Assembly: GCA_018369015.1 (NCBI GenBank)
Contig: JAGZDD010000003.1
Coordinates: forward strand, 21,376-85,375
DNA from: Clostridiales bacterium
GTDB lineage: Bacteria; Bacillota; Clostridia; Lachnospirales; Lachnospiraceae
Direction: 5' to 3'
Length of the DNA stretch: 64,000 nt
Below, one piece after another: positions 25,531 through 35,310 of this stretch; position 1 is the stretch's first letter; each line of letters opens with the position of its first letter. Position numbers and translations under genes: made by a program. The notes under the pieces are model-generated. The model did no database searches, had not been told where the DNA came from, and was given only the letters and a program-made list of their open reading frames with translations.

Positions 25531-27066
25531 TCAATCAAGGCTAACCCACACTTCATATGGGCGAAGATATTCTCGATTCTCACTAGGATAATTGCAAAAA
25601 AGCGCTGTTCTTTCTTTTTTTAGCGGAACCATAAAACAGCTAAAATTAGCCCATAGCTTTAATCCGCCCTTAGTAAATTTAAAAACATCTCCATCACTTT
25701 TGAATACAGCCTTTTCATTAATCAAATCATAGTTTTCCTTTCTAAAAGCTATAATGCTCTTGTAATACTCATAAATCGAATCCGGAGAATTTCTATCTTT
25801 ATCTACATTAATCATTTTGTAATTCGGATTAACCTTCAGCCATGACGTTCCCTCTGTAAAGCCACTGTTTTTTTGTTCGTTCCATTGCATCGGAGTTCTT
25901 GCATTATCTCTTGATGTAGCTTTTATCATTTCCATAGTTAATTTTTGATCCAGACCGCTCTCCATTAATTCTTTATATTTATTAAGCGTTTCCACATCGT
26001 TATAATCCTGTATATCTTCCATATAGGCATTGGTCATTCCGATTTCTTCGCCTTGAAACAAATATAGATTTCCTTTAAGCAAACCAAACAGCGTTATTAA
26101 AAGCTTGGCGGATTCTTTCCGAAAAATTTTATCATCCAACCATGTTGAAATAAGCCTTGGGAGATCATGATTATTCATCACCAACGCTTCAATACCATCA
26201 TAATGATTCTGCCAAAGGTCCAACGTTTCTGCTAAAACCTGTAAATCCAATCGTTTTTTATGCCATTTCGTTTTTCCGTTAGTAATTGTTAAATGATTAA
26301 AATGAAATGCCTGTGTTAATCCATTGGAACCGCACATTCTTTCACAGTCATCTAACGTTGCTCCCCAGCATTCCCCAACAGTCAGCAGTTGTTCCCCAAA
26401 GGTATTTTTCTGAAGTTCTTTAAGGTAATCATAAAATTTAGGTCCTCTTGCTGTAATTCCCATATCCGGTTCTTTTCCTATAAGATCAATCACATCCAGC
26501 CTAAAACCAGCGACACCCTTTTTTATCCAAAAATTAATCATTTGGTAAATTTCATTACGTACCTGAGGATTTTCCCAATTCAGATCTGGCTGGCTTTCAT
26601 CAAACAGTCTAAAATAGTATTCGTCAAGATCTGCCTGATAAGACCATGCGCTCCCCCCAAAATAGGAAGTTAGGTTATTTGGTTTTTTTCTAAAAATATA
26701 ATAATCCTTATAACGCGGATCTTTTTGTAAAGCCTCCATAAACCATAAATGATCGCTGGATGTATGATTTAAAACAAGATCCATCATGATCTTCATACCT
26801 CTTTTGTCAGCCTCTTCAATTAATCGCTCATAATCCTTATTACTTCCAAAACGCTCATCTATTTGATAATAATCGGATATATCATATCCGTTATCTCTCT
26901 GGGGCGAACGGCATATAGGGCACAGCCATAAATAGTCAACACCAAGTTCACTCAAATAATCCAACTTTCTTATGATTCCTCTAATATCTCCGGTGCCGCT
27001 GCCCGTTGTATCCAAAAAGCTTTTCGGATAAATTTGATAAATTATTTTATTTTCAAGCTTTTTCAT
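25531..27066 (-). CDS. GH13 alpha-glucosidase, oligo-1,6-glucosidase type
   Basis: 511 residues, cytoplasmic (no signal). GH13 motifs: DLVLNH (about 96-101), nucleophile D191 in GFRLDVID, acid E232 in TVGECWG and NNHD with D301. The residue after the nucleophile is Val; in subfamily 31 Val favours alpha-1,6 and Thr/Ala alpha-1,4 linkages. It would hydrolyse imported short alpha-glucosides. Last gene of the LacI-led operon; overlaps the sulfatase gene by 14 bp. Confidence 0.92.
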   Translation of the reverse strand: MKKLENKIIYQIYPKSFLDTTGSGTGDIRGIIRKLDYLSELGVDYLWLCPICRSPQRDNGYDISDYYQIDERFGSNKDYERLIEEADKRGMKIMMDLVLNHTSSDHLWFMEALQKDPRYKDYYIFRKKPNNLTSYFGGSAWSYQADLDEYYFRLFDESQPDLNWENPQVRNEIYQMINFWIKKGVAGFRLDVIDLIGKEPDMGITARGPKFYDYLKELQKNTFGEQLLTVGECWGATLDDCERMCGSNGLTQAFHFNHLTITNGKTKWHKKRLDLQVLAETLDLWQNHYDGIEALVMNNHDLPRLISTWLDDKIFRKESAKLLITLFGLLKGNLYLFQGEEIGMTNAYMEDIQDYNDVETLNKYKELMESGLDQKLTMEMIKATSRDNARTPMQWNEQKNSGFTEGTSWLKVNPNYKMINVDKDRNSPDSIYEYYKSIIAFRKENYDLINEKAVFKSDGDVFKFTKGGLKLWANFSCFMVPLKKERTALFCNYPSENREYLRPYEVWVSLD

Positions 27067-28507
27067 AATACCGTTCCCTCAATTCTCTAGCTCCGTCGCT
27101 GCGTCCGGTTCGTTCCAGCCAATGACAGTACTTTTCCAAACACCCTCGCGTATGAAAAGGACCGCCCTCCTTCATGACCGTCCATAAAGGATCTATTTGA
27201 GAATCTCCTTTTGACATCATTTCATCATGCCATTCACCCAACATCCGGTACGCTTTATCGCATAGTTCAGGATGCTGCGCGGCAATATTCGATTGCTCAT
27301 AATAATCATTAGCTAGATCGAATAGCATTTCTTTATCAAATAAATGGAATCCGCCATGATATGTCCTTATATAAATATAATGGTCAAAACGCACGCTTCT
27401 TTGACATACATGAGCACATTGAGATAATACTAAATAATCCCTTCCAGCTTCAGAAGCTCGGAGCAATGATCCATAAAAGCTTACCCCATCCCAGTAATCG
27501 TACTTTTTTACTTTCAAAAGATCGGCAAGTGTAGGAAGTAAATCTATATTATAGTATAAGCCATTAAGCACTTTAGGATTAATTCCCGGCCATTTAATAA
27601 TCATAGGAATCCGAGTCGTTATCACATCACCAGTCGCAAGTTCCGAATAAATCCCTAGCTCACCAAGATTTTCCCCGTGATCGGCCGTAATAATCATCGC
27701 TGTATCTTCATAAATCCCCGCAGATTTCAGTATGTTGACAATTTCCCCTATATAATCATCCATATATCGAACACCGCAGTCGTAGCCGTCAAAAATTCTG
27801 TGCAGAGCTCCATATTCTTTAATAGATCCCGGCTGTCTTGGCCGCTTTGGATTCTCCCAATCATCATACATACTAAGCTCGTTAAGCGAATGGGGGCCTA
27901 TATGCTGCTGATGCAGTTTAAAAACATCCTCAGTAAGCCATTCCGGAATCGGTTCATCTTTAAAAGGTTCTCCGTATTTCTGAGGTACCCTATAAGGCGT
28001 ATGGGCATCCCATAAATTAATATGTAAAAACCATTGATCCTTATCGATATTATTTTTAAGCCATTGACGCACTGATGGCATCACTTCTTCTGCAGACTCA
28101 AAACCATCCTGCCCTGTGTTTATCCATTCATTTAAACCTGCTGTAAACCAATACGATGAATGCCGTTCTGGAAATGGGCTTATAGAAGCCGTACGATAAC
28201 CGGCTTTTCTAAAAATATTAAAAAAGCTCTTTTCCAAGCGTTCATCCTTAAAGTCGCGGCCGCAGCCAAGATTTCTTAGATCACCTGCCGTTCCCCCATG
28301 ACCGACTGCACCATTATGAATCCCAAAAGTTCCTGTAAGTAAAGCAGCCCGCGAGGGAAGGCAGGGAGCGTCGCTGCAATGGTAGTTCTCAAACCGCACA
28401 CCTTCCTTTGCAATTTCATCAATAACCGGAGAGGTATTTCTTGTATATCCATAGCATCCTAAGTGATCTGGTCTTAAGGTATCTAGATCCAGCATTATAA
28501 TACGCAT
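27053..28507 (-). CDS. Cytoplasmic sulfatase (formylglycine type)
   Basis: 484 residues from the ATG at 28507, which has GGAGG upstream and starts MRIIMLDLDTLRPDHLG, the normal sulfatase N-terminus; a longer frame to 28555 would overlap the GH31 gene without an RBS. Alkaline-phosphatase fold: metal-site aspartates in DLDT, and C49 in CLPSR, the CxPSR site converted to formylglycine by an anaerobic maturase or FGE (neither is in the window). ITADHGENLGELG supplies further metal ligands. No signal peptide, so it acts after import. Sits between GH31 and GH13 genes in one operon, which suggests desulfation of a sulfated alpha-glucoside before hydrolysis. Substrate inferred only. Confidence 0.9.
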   Translation of the reverse strand: MRIIMLDLDTLRPDHLGCYGYTRNTSPVIDEIAKEGVRFENYHCSDAPCLPSRAALLTGTFGIHNGAVGHGGTAGDLRNLGCGRDFKDERLEKSFFNIFRKAGYRTASISPFPERHSSYWFTAGLNEWINTGQDGFESAEEVMPSVRQWLKNNIDKDQWFLHINLWDAHTPYRVPQKYGEPFKDEPIPEWLTEDVFKLHQQHIGPHSLNELSMYDDWENPKRPRQPGSIKEYGALHRIFDGYDCGVRYMDDYIGEIVNILKSAGIYEDTAMIITADHGENLGELGIYSELATGDVITTRIPMIIKWPGINPKVLNGLYYNIDLLPTLADLLKVKKYDYWDGVSFYGSLLRASEAGRDYLVLSQCAHVCQRSVRFDHYIYIRTYHGGFHLFDKEMLFDLANDYYEQSNIAAQHPELCDKAYRMLGEWHDEMMSKGDSQIDPLWTVMKEGGPFHTRGCLEKYCHWLERTGRSDGARELRERYYEKA

Positions 28508-28508
28508 A

Positions 28509-30419
28509 TTATATATTTTCCTCCTTTTGAATAAAAATAACTCTCGCCTTTTCACATCCGGAAATCATCTTAATTTCAGCCTGCTGCTCCCGCCATTGAA
28601 CCAGCATATCATTGCCAAAATCATCCCTAAAATGATAACGGCCTTCATCCCCGGCCACCAAAAAGCATAGCTGTGAGTAGGTATCCGTACAATATTCCAC
28701 ATAGCTCCCCAGACAAAGGTCGTAAGACAGATTCAAAGCAACACAGCCTCCCGCTCGGATAAATACAGGAATTTTCTCCGGTTCAACACCTAATTTATAA
28801 GAATGTCCGCCCAAGTAGCTCTGACTGTTCCATAGGCAATACCATATACCTTCTGGCAAGTAGATATTTATTTCCTGCTGTTTCTCCCTAAGAATCGGAT
28901 AAATCATCAGATCTCCAAGCATAAAGCATTCTTGTTCATCATAAAAATGCTTATCCTCGGGATATTCAAGAATCGGATGCTTCATCAAGGGCAGACCGTT
29001 CTCTGCAGATTTCAAGAGAAGGTCATAAAGATAAGGAATTAAGTTCGCCCTTAAATTATAATGAAAACGCAGCCTATCGATCAATTTGGCATCATTATAA
29101 TATTGAGCCATATTCCATGGACTTCGATCATTAATCTGATCCTTAGAAGGCATAAGTTTAGCAAATTGCCCTCCCACAGGTTCTGAATGCCATTGCATAA
29201 TCGGCGAAAAAACTGCCATTTGTGTTGCACGTTCATATAACTCTATGGACGGCATAGGTCCGGCAAATCCAGCCAGATCAAAGCCCCACAGAGATATACC
29301 GCTCAATCCGCTGCTAAGGCCTGCTCCCAAAACATGTCTTAATTCTTCCCAGGTAGATTTCTGATCTCCTGCCCACTGAATCGGAAATTGCTGCTGTCCT
29401 GCATATCCGGCTCTGCTGAATAAAACTCTCCCCTCTCCAATAAATTCTGTATATGCGGATACATACGACAACGCATAACCATTTTTCATCTCTTTTCCTG
29501 TTGAACCATCATAAAAAATCACATCGTCAGAGTAAATAAATTCTCCTCCGTCGGTCTTAAACCCATCAACTCCCATATCCAGCAAATACTGACGTTTATC
29601 AAACCACCATTTTTTTGTTTCTGGATTCGTAAAATCTGGAACCAGTGAGCCAGAAAACCATCTGCTCTCAGGGATTGTATATGGTGTTCCGTCCTTATTT
29701 AGCACGCATAGACCATGCTCTACCACATAATCCCAATCCATTTCGTGAATCTTATGCCGCCGGCCTGGCTCCAGCTTTTTAATAACCGGAACCTGCCATA
29801 AAATAACCCTCAGCCCATTAGAATGTAAAAGCTTTATCAGAGCTTCCGGGTCCTCCCACTCTCCATTTTCGTTCCAGCGATAAAAGGTCGCACGGTCACT
29901 CCAGGCTTCGATAACGACAACAGACGCTGGCAGTTCCCAGTGTCTATGCTGTTCGAGCTCTTCTAAGATTTCATCTTGATTATGCCAACGATTTGCAGAC
30001 ATCCACACACCCAGACTCCATTTAGGAACAATTTTGGCTTTCCCGGAAATAGAGCAAAAATCATGCAGAATTTCCTTAGGTTTTCCGAAAAACAAATATA
30101 GCTCTGGCAAAGCATTATCCAAATCGCAAAAAATTTTGATGCTGATCTTTTCTTCAAATACAAATTCAGTCACTGCTAATGTGTCCACATAAACACCCAC
30201 ATGCGTGTCTGTAAAGAAAAATGGTATCGGGCAATAGGAATTTTCACCTTGTTCACAAAATTTTTCAAAAACCTTAACCTTGATTGTTTTTCCCTTTAAG
30301 TTGAGCCCGTCAAATCGCTCACCTAACCCCCATGCAGCGTTATAATCAATATCCAACGCCACCACAGCACAGCCGTTTGCACCATCAATCCTATATGGAA
30401 CATTCATCTTTTTAATCAT
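28509..30419 (-). CDS. GH31 family alpha-glycosidase
   Basis: 636 residues from the ATG at 30419 with GGGGG 6 nt upstream; a TTG 15 nt earlier is rejected. The catalytic barrel shows the nucleophile D290 in GVDGFKTDGGE and acid/base D352 in QWAGDQ after a RAGYAGQQQ segment. Cytoplasmic, shorter than yeast-type enzymes and lacking a long C-terminal extension. Members act on alpha-glucosides, alpha-xylosides or sulfoquinovosides; a specific activity cannot be chosen here. Immediately precedes the sulfatase and follows the sugar ABC permeases in the operon. Confidence 0.9.
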   Translation of the reverse strand: MIKKMNVPYRIDGANGCAVVALDIDYNAAWGLGERFDGLNLKGKTIKVKVFEKFCEQGENSYCPIPFFFTDTHVGVYVDTLAVTEFVFEEKISIKIFCDLDNALPELYLFFGKPKEILHDFCSISGKAKIVPKWSLGVWMSANRWHNQDEILEELEQHRHWELPASVVVIEAWSDRATFYRWNENGEWEDPEALIKLLHSNGLRVILWQVPVIKKLEPGRRHKIHEMDWDYVVEHGLCVLNKDGTPYTIPESRWFSGSLVPDFTNPETKKWWFDKRQYLLDMGVDGFKTDGGEFIYSDDVIFYDGSTGKEMKNGYALSYVSAYTEFIGEGRVLFSRAGYAGQQQFPIQWAGDQKSTWEELRHVLGAGLSSGLSGISLWGFDLAGFAGPMPSIELYERATQMAVFSPIMQWHSEPVGGQFAKLMPSKDQINDRSPWNMAQYYNDAKLIDRLRFHYNLRANLIPYLYDLLLKSAENGLPLMKHPILEYPEDKHFYDEQECFMLGDLMIYPILREKQQEINIYLPEGIWYCLWNSQSYLGGHSYKLGVEPEKIPVFIRAGGCVALNLSYDLCLGSYVEYCTDTYSQLCFLVAGDEGRYHFRDDFGNDMLVQWREQQAEIKMISGCEKARVIFIQKEENI

Positions 30420-30436
30420 CTTGTACCCCCGCAAAT

Positions 30437-31270
30437 TTATCCTTTAACGCCTCCGACCTGTAAGCCCTCTTTAAAATATTTCTGCATACAGATATATAAA
30501 ATTAAAATAGGTATTATAGAAATAAGACTTCCGGCCATCATTAAATTGTATTCTCCTAAAAACTGTCCTTCCAGACCATTAAGTACAAGAGGTAATGTAT
30601 ATTTTTCTTGATCAGAAAGCATAACTAAAGGTATAAGGTAATCATTCCAGGAGCTCATAAATGCCATAACTGCTAACGTAGCTAAAGTGCCAGAACACAG
30701 CGGCAAAATAATCTTCCTATAAATTTGGAACGCAGAAGCACCGTCAATCGTCGCCGCTTCAATGTATGCATCATCAATCGTCATCATTTTTTGTCTTAGC
30801 ATAAAAATGGCAACTGGAGCAAAAAGGTGAAGTAGAACAAGAGCGCTTAAATTATTAGTCAGGTTCATTTTGGACATTACAATAAACAGGGGAATGAAAA
30901 TAACCTGGAAAGGAATCATCATTGTCGCTATAAAGCCCTTAAATAACGCCTCTCTTCCCTTAAACTTTATCTTTGTCAATGCATATGCCGCCATGCTGGA
31001 TGTGATTAGCTGAACTGCCGTAGAAAAGATCGCTACATATAAACTATTAAAAATAGATTTTACAAAGCTTGGTGTACGAAACAATTTTTCATAGGCATCC
31101 AGCGTCGGCGCTTTAGGTAATATTTCAATAGGAATCGTTAAAAGCGCCCCGTTGCCCTTTAAAGACGTAGACAACATCCAAAAAAATGGAAACATGATAA
31201 TAAATGCAAAAATAATAGCAACGCAGTGATAGGCGATATTTCCTACAAGCTTTTTCTTTTTAACTGTCAT
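30437..31270 (-). CDS. Sugar ABC transporter permease (MalG-like)
   Basis: 277 residues, six helices, EAA loop EAATIDGASAFQIYRKIILPLC and C-terminal KYFKEGLQVGGVKG, all typical of carbohydrate (CUT1) permeases. Pairs with the MalF-like gene it overlaps by 11 bp. No ATPase is encoded in the operon; a shared MsmK-type ATPase elsewhere is expected from known Firmicutes systems. Confidence 0.94.
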   Translation of the reverse strand: MTVKKKKLVGNIAYHCVAIIFAFIIMFPFFWMLSTSLKGNGALLTIPIEILPKAPTLDAYEKLFRTPSFVKSIFNSLYVAIFSTAVQLITSSMAAYALTKIKFKGREALFKGFIATMMIPFQVIFIPLFIVMSKMNLTNNLSALVLLHLFAPVAIFMLRQKMMTIDDAYIEAATIDGASAFQIYRKIILPLCSGTLATLAVMAFMSSWNDYLIPLVMLSDQEKYTLPLVLNGLEGQFLGEYNLMMAGSLISIIPILILYICMQKYFKEGLQVGGVKG

Positions 31271-32198
31271 AGTTTACCCACCTTTTCTGTAATTTCATTT
31301 GAACAAACGTAAACACTAAAATAAAAGCAAATAATATCCATGAAAAAGCCGATGCATATCCCATTTCCTGATACTTAAATGCATGCGTATAAATACGCTC
31401 AACCAAAACCTCTGTCGCTCCGTTAGGTCCACCGCTGATCCCAGCACTGTTTTTAGACATAATCACAGCCGGTGTAAATAACTGGAAGGAATTGATAATC
31501 CCCATAATAAGAACATAAAAGGTCATCGGAGATATTAACGGCAAAGTAATTTTTAAAAACTTTGCTCTTTTAGAGGCGCCGTCAATCGACGCAGCTTCAT
31601 AATATGTCGGACTTATTCCCTGCATTCCGCCAAGAAAAATCAAGCCAAAGTAACCCATATCCTTCCAAACACTAGCTAAAACGATTGCCGGCATTGCAAA
31701 AATCTCGCTTTGCAGCCAATCGGGCCCTGGAATCCCCACAAGCCCCAACATTTCATTCATGATCCCATACTGAGGGCTAAGAACTATTTTCCAGATCAAA
31801 GCCCCTGCAACCCATGATGTTAATACAGGAATATAATAAAGAACTCGATATATACCTACGCCTCTATGCTTACGATTTAAAATGGACGCAACCCCAAGTG
31901 ACGCGATAATCACCAAAGGAATATACAAAATAATATAATAAGCGGTGTTAAACAACGAATTCCAGAATTCATCAGAGCTTAAAATCACTTTAAAGTTTTC
32001 AATGCCCACACCAAACTGCTTCATAAATTCCAACGGTTTAGAAAAAAGTGTCATTTCATTAAGGCCATCCCAATTTGTAAAGCTCAAAAAAGCCGATGTT
32101 ACAATAGGAATGATCTTAAAACCAATAAACCCGATCAATGCGGGAAGTAAAAATGGCAGCGCAGTTAAAAAACCGCTTTTTTTTGTTTTTCCCTTCAT
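31260..32198 (-). CDS. Sugar ABC transporter permease (MalF-like)
   Basis: 312 residues with N-terminal helix PFLLPALIGFIGFKIIPI and EAA loop EAASIDGASKRAKFLKITLPLI, characteristic of CUT1 permeases. Membrane partner of the MalG-like protein; third gene of the LacI-led operon. Confidence 0.94.
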   Translation of the reverse strand: MKGKTKKSGFLTALPFLLPALIGFIGFKIIPIVTSAFLSFTNWDGLNEMTLFSKPLEFMKQFGVGIENFKVILSSDEFWNSLFNTAYYIILYIPLVIIASLGVASILNRKHRGVGIYRVLYYIPVLTSWVAGALIWKIVLSPQYGIMNEMLGLVGIPGPDWLQSEIFAMPAIVLASVWKDMGYFGLIFLGGMQGISPTYYEAASIDGASKRAKFLKITLPLISPMTFYVLIMGIINSFQLFTPAVIMSKNSAGISGGPNGATEVLVERIYTHAFKYQEMGYASAFSWILFAFILVFTFVQMKLQKRWVNYDS

Positions 32199-32225
32199 TA
32201 AAATATCCTCTGCCTTCCCAAAACT

Positions 32226-33563
32226 TTATTCAAAAGTAATTTTTTCCTCTAATTCTTTTTGGCACGCCTCCATGGCTGAGGAAACATCAGCAGCTCCGGT
32301 AGTGATCGTACCCAAATGCTTAGCAACAATATCTTCAATTAACGTCTGTTGTTCTAAGGACGGCTGGACAACCATATAATCCAGAGCTTCAAAAACAGAA
32401 GCTCTATTTTCCGGCGGCGTTTGAGAAGTATAGGCTTCTACAACCTCCTCAGTCGTCACCGGCGGAAGTTCCCAGGCGGCTTCTACCCTTATTTTAGCAA
32501 CTTCCGGATCTGACGTAATAAAATTAATAAAATCAAGAGCCGCTTCGGCAACTTCTGAGTTTTTGTCAATAACATAGGCATTAGAGAAAAAACTTGTAGC
32601 CTTCTGCACATTTCCAGGCTCAACTTCCACATCCCAATTAAAATCACAATTTTTAGCAAAATCCGGTATAGCCCATACGCCGGTCACAAGCATACCAAGC
32701 CTTCCGGCGGCAAATAAATCCCAATCACGGATCCCCCCCATCTGAGCTTCTGTCGGCATCACATTATATTCCGTAACCATATCCGTCATATATTCAACAG
32801 TTTCTATAACCTTTGGATCCGTCATATTAAACGCTGTGGCATCTTCATTTAACAGACTACCTCCATTTTGTGCAGTCATACGATATAAAGCTTTATAAGC
32901 AATCGGGCTATAATAGCCAAAAATATTTTCATCCAAAGACCGTATGGCCTGAGCCGCCTCTAAAACATCATCCCAGGTCCAATCAATCGTGGGATATTCC
33001 ACTCCAGCCTGGTCGAACAAGTCCTTATTGTAAAACAACATAACATTAGAAAAGCTATTCGGAAGTCCATACTGTTTTCCATTCATTGAAAAAGCTTCTA
33101 ACGCTGCCGGATTATAAACACTCGTATCAATTCCCGCTTCGCCGATCATATCGCTAAGATTAAGCAAAACATCTTTTCCAGAAAATCCTGAAAAATATTC
33201 AATCGGCAATTCATACACATCCGGAGCCTGGCCAGCAGCTACTTTAGCCATCATCGCATCTGTATAGCCATTAAAAGGGATTGTTTGAAGCTTAACTTCT
33301 ACATTAGGATTTGAAGCCGTATACAAATCTATCATTTTTTGAAGAGCCGCAAGATTAGATTCACTAGACGCTGAAAATTGCTGAAAATCGATCACAACTT
33401 TTTCATTTTCTTCTAAAGCCTGACCACTGCCGTCCTCTGAATGGGATATTGTTTTACTATCCTGGCCCTGGACACTTTCTTTTTCAGACGTATTTGCACA
33501 TCCACTCATAAACATTCCTGCCATCAGCACTGCTGTAATTGCTACACTCCACATTTTTTTCAT
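32226..33563 (-). CDS. Sugar ABC substrate-binding lipoprotein
   Basis: 445 residues: signal peptide and lipobox FMSGCA with C22, a Ser/Glu/Gln-rich tether, then SBP_bac_1 fold (FQQFSASSESNLAALQKMIDLY; VLLFYNKDLFDQAGVEYP-type hinge). GAGGAGG precedes the ATG, 12 bp after the LacI-type gene. Captures the oligosaccharide that the GH31/sulfatase/GH13 set degrades. Confidence 0.93.
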   Translation of the reverse strand: MKKMWSVAITAVLMAGMFMSGCANTSEKESVQGQDSKTISHSEDGSGQALEENEKVVIDFQQFSASSESNLAALQKMIDLYTASNPNVEVKLQTIPFNGYTDAMMAKVAAGQAPDVYELPIEYFSGFSGKDVLLNLSDMIGEAGIDTSVYNPAALEAFSMNGKQYGLPNSFSNVMLFYNKDLFDQAGVEYPTIDWTWDDVLEAAQAIRSLDENIFGYYSPIAYKALYRMTAQNGGSLLNEDATAFNMTDPKVIETVEYMTDMVTEYNVMPTEAQMGGIRDWDLFAAGRLGMLVTGVWAIPDFAKNCDFNWDVEVEPGNVQKATSFFSNAYVIDKNSEVAEAALDFINFITSDPEVAKIRVEAAWELPPVTTEEVVEAYTSQTPPENRASVFEALDYMVVQPSLEQQTLIEDIVAKHLGTITTGAADVSSAMEACQKELEEKITFE

Positions 33564-33575
33564 GTCTTTTCCTCC

Positions 33576-34607
33576 TCATTTGATCCTTTTTACAGAATCT
33601 CGCTCAATAATTGTTACTTTTATATCACACTTTTGTTGTTCTAACTGTCGGTCATTAATTGCATTAAGCAGTAGTTTCGCTGCCAGTTCCCCCTTTTTCG
33701 GTATATTTTGGCAAACAGTCGTAAGACTTGGAATTGTATACCGACACAAGGCCAGGTCATCAAAGCCTATAATTGAAATATCCTCCGGTATTTTTATCCC
33801 CCTTTCTTGAAAACGTTTGATTGCCCCAATAGCTAAAACATCGGCTGTACAGACTACTGCTGTTGCATCGGCTCCAACCGACATAAATTTTTCCGCTAAT
33901 TCATATCCCCCCTCAAAATTTGTTGTTCCCTCAAAAACCAACTCTTTTTTTAAAGTAATTTTTGATTCTTTTAAAGCATCTAAATAACCTTGGTACCGGT
34001 AGTTAACAACCTTATTTTTAATTTTTCCTGAAAAAAAGGCAATATTCCTATGCCCATGCTCTATCATATATTTCGTAGCTAAATATTCGCCATGGAAATC
34101 GTCGATATTTACCTCATGAAGTCCTCGGTTCTGATAACTGCCGTCAATCAATACAACCGGCAATTCAATCCTTTTTGCTTCTTCATAAAACGATTCTGGA
34201 TACACTCCTACGGCAATAACTCCATCTAAATTACGCTCTTTCACCTGTTTAAAAAAATTTTCATTAGGCTCCGTAGCAGAAATCAAAATGCCATAGCCAT
34301 GACGACGCAAATAATACTCTATACTGCCAATGATCTCGCTGTAAAATAAATTATTAAAAAATCCATGATTGCCATCTTCACGTTGTGGGATAAGCACTCC
34401 GACCAAACGCGTAACATTACTTACTAAAGCACGGGCTCCTAAATTCGGAACATACCCCAATTTTTTTATAGCGCTAAAAACCTTCTCTTTGGTTTCTTCG
34501 CTGATACTTTCTTTTCCATTTAAAACATAAGAAATTGTTGCCGTAGATACCTGTGCTTCTTTAGCAACATCTTTTATTGTCGTCCTTTTATGGCCAGGTT
34601 TTGACAT
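33576..34607 (-). CDS. LacI-family repressor of the sulfatase/glycosidase operon
   Basis: 343 residues from the ATG at 34607 (GGAG 10 nt upstream). N-terminal LacI helix-turn-helix TIKDVAKEAQVSTATISYVLNGKESISEETKEKV and hinge helix, then a periplasmic-binding-like sensor (PLVVLIDGSYQ-type segments; DADILAIGAI, IIGFDDLALC). First gene of the operon it probably controls; palindromes and a strong promoter lie just upstream. Confidence 0.94.
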   Translation of the reverse strand: MSKPGHKRTTIKDVAKEAQVSTATISYVLNGKESISEETKEKVFSAIKKLGYVPNLGARALVSNVTRLVGVLIPQREDGNHGFFNNLFYSEIIGSIEYYLRRHGYGILISATEPNENFFKQVKERNLDGVIAVGVYPESFYEEAKRIELPVVLIDGSYQNRGLHEVNIDDFHGEYLATKYMIEHGHRNIAFFSGKIKNKVVNYRYQGYLDALKESKITLKKELVFEGTTNFEGGYELAEKFMSVGADATAVVCTADVLAIGAIKRFQERGIKIPEDISIIGFDDLALCRYTIPSLTTVCQNIPKKGELAAKLLLNAINDRQLEQQKCDIKVTIIERDSVKRIK

Positions 34608-34630
34608 AGGCACCACACTCCATTCTATTT

Positions 34631-34661
34631 TATGTATAGTTACATACTTAATTATTTAAGT
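34631..34661. promoter_or_regulatory. Pair of palindromes, candidate LacI-type operator
   Basis: Perfect palindromes TATGTA-N4-TACATA (34631-34646) and ACTTAA-N4-TTAAGT (34646-34661) lie end to end between the predicted start site and the repressor gene, an ideal place for autorepression. Confidence 0.55.
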
Positions 34662-34684
34662 TATTTTTTTCTTTTGTCAGTTTT

Positions 34685-34713
34685 ATATTATTATATATAC
34701 ATAATTATGTCAA
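34685..34713 (-). promoter_or_regulatory. Predicted promoter of the LacI-led operon
   Basis: On the minus strand TTGACA (34708-34713), a 17-nt spacer and TAATAT (34685-34690); the start site would fall near 34678. It would drive the seven-gene operon down to the terminator at 25.5 kb. Confidence 0.75.
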
Positions 34714-35310
34714 TACTTTTTATATATTTTCCATTATTTTTATGCATAAAATACTATTTTAAGCTTATATTTACTTATTCGTTTAAGTTAAATATTACAA
34801 CTCATCAATTGGTAGCAGTTATTTTTTATGTTATATACTCTCAAAAAGCAATACGCTATAACATTTCTGCTTTTTCGGTGCCTTTGACTCTATTTTTTGA
34901 TTTCTTTTATAAAAGATAAGACGCGGAATAATGTATATTGACCGTATCCTCCGGCTAATAAATACACAGCAGTATCGTGCCGCTCTTTTTTAAATAATCA
35001 AATTCAAAAATATAAAAGGAAAAAGGGGAGCAAAATAGCTTTAAGAATAGAGTCGGTTCAAAATCCAATCAAAAGAGTATTATAGTCTAAAATAAGAAGC
35101 ATCGAAAAAGAAGAGCTTCCTGTTTCAATTCAAAGCTCTAAAAAGCCTATCTCTGATTTTCTCCATTTATACATTTCTATCGCTAAAATAATAAAACTGT
35201 TCTGTATAGTTACTACCATTATACTATTTTCCACTTTTCTCTTGTTTTTACCTTACAAAATATATACAATAAAAGTATATCTAACACGAGAGGAGCACCA
35301 CACCGGGATT
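34714..35310. other. AT-rich intergenic region
   Basis: Divergent spacer of about 600 bp between the LacI-type and RpiR-type genes, very AT-rich. The short hydrophobic frame at 34632-34919 has no RBS and a composition expected from AT-rich noise, so I regard the region as non-coding. No repeat or RNA gene recognised. Confidence 0.5.

Noticed and set aside
28509..30419. Sulfoquinovosidase (GH31) because a sulfatase is adjacent
   Set aside because: The diagnostic sulfonate-binding residues cannot be confirmed by reading; a sulfatase cleaves sulfate esters, not the C-S bond of sulfoquinovose.
34632..34919. 95-residue hydrophobic frame between the LacI- and RpiR-type genes
   Set aside because: Extreme AT content gives Phe/Tyr/Leu/Ile-rich translation, no RBS, and it overlaps the promoter and operator of the LacI-led operon.
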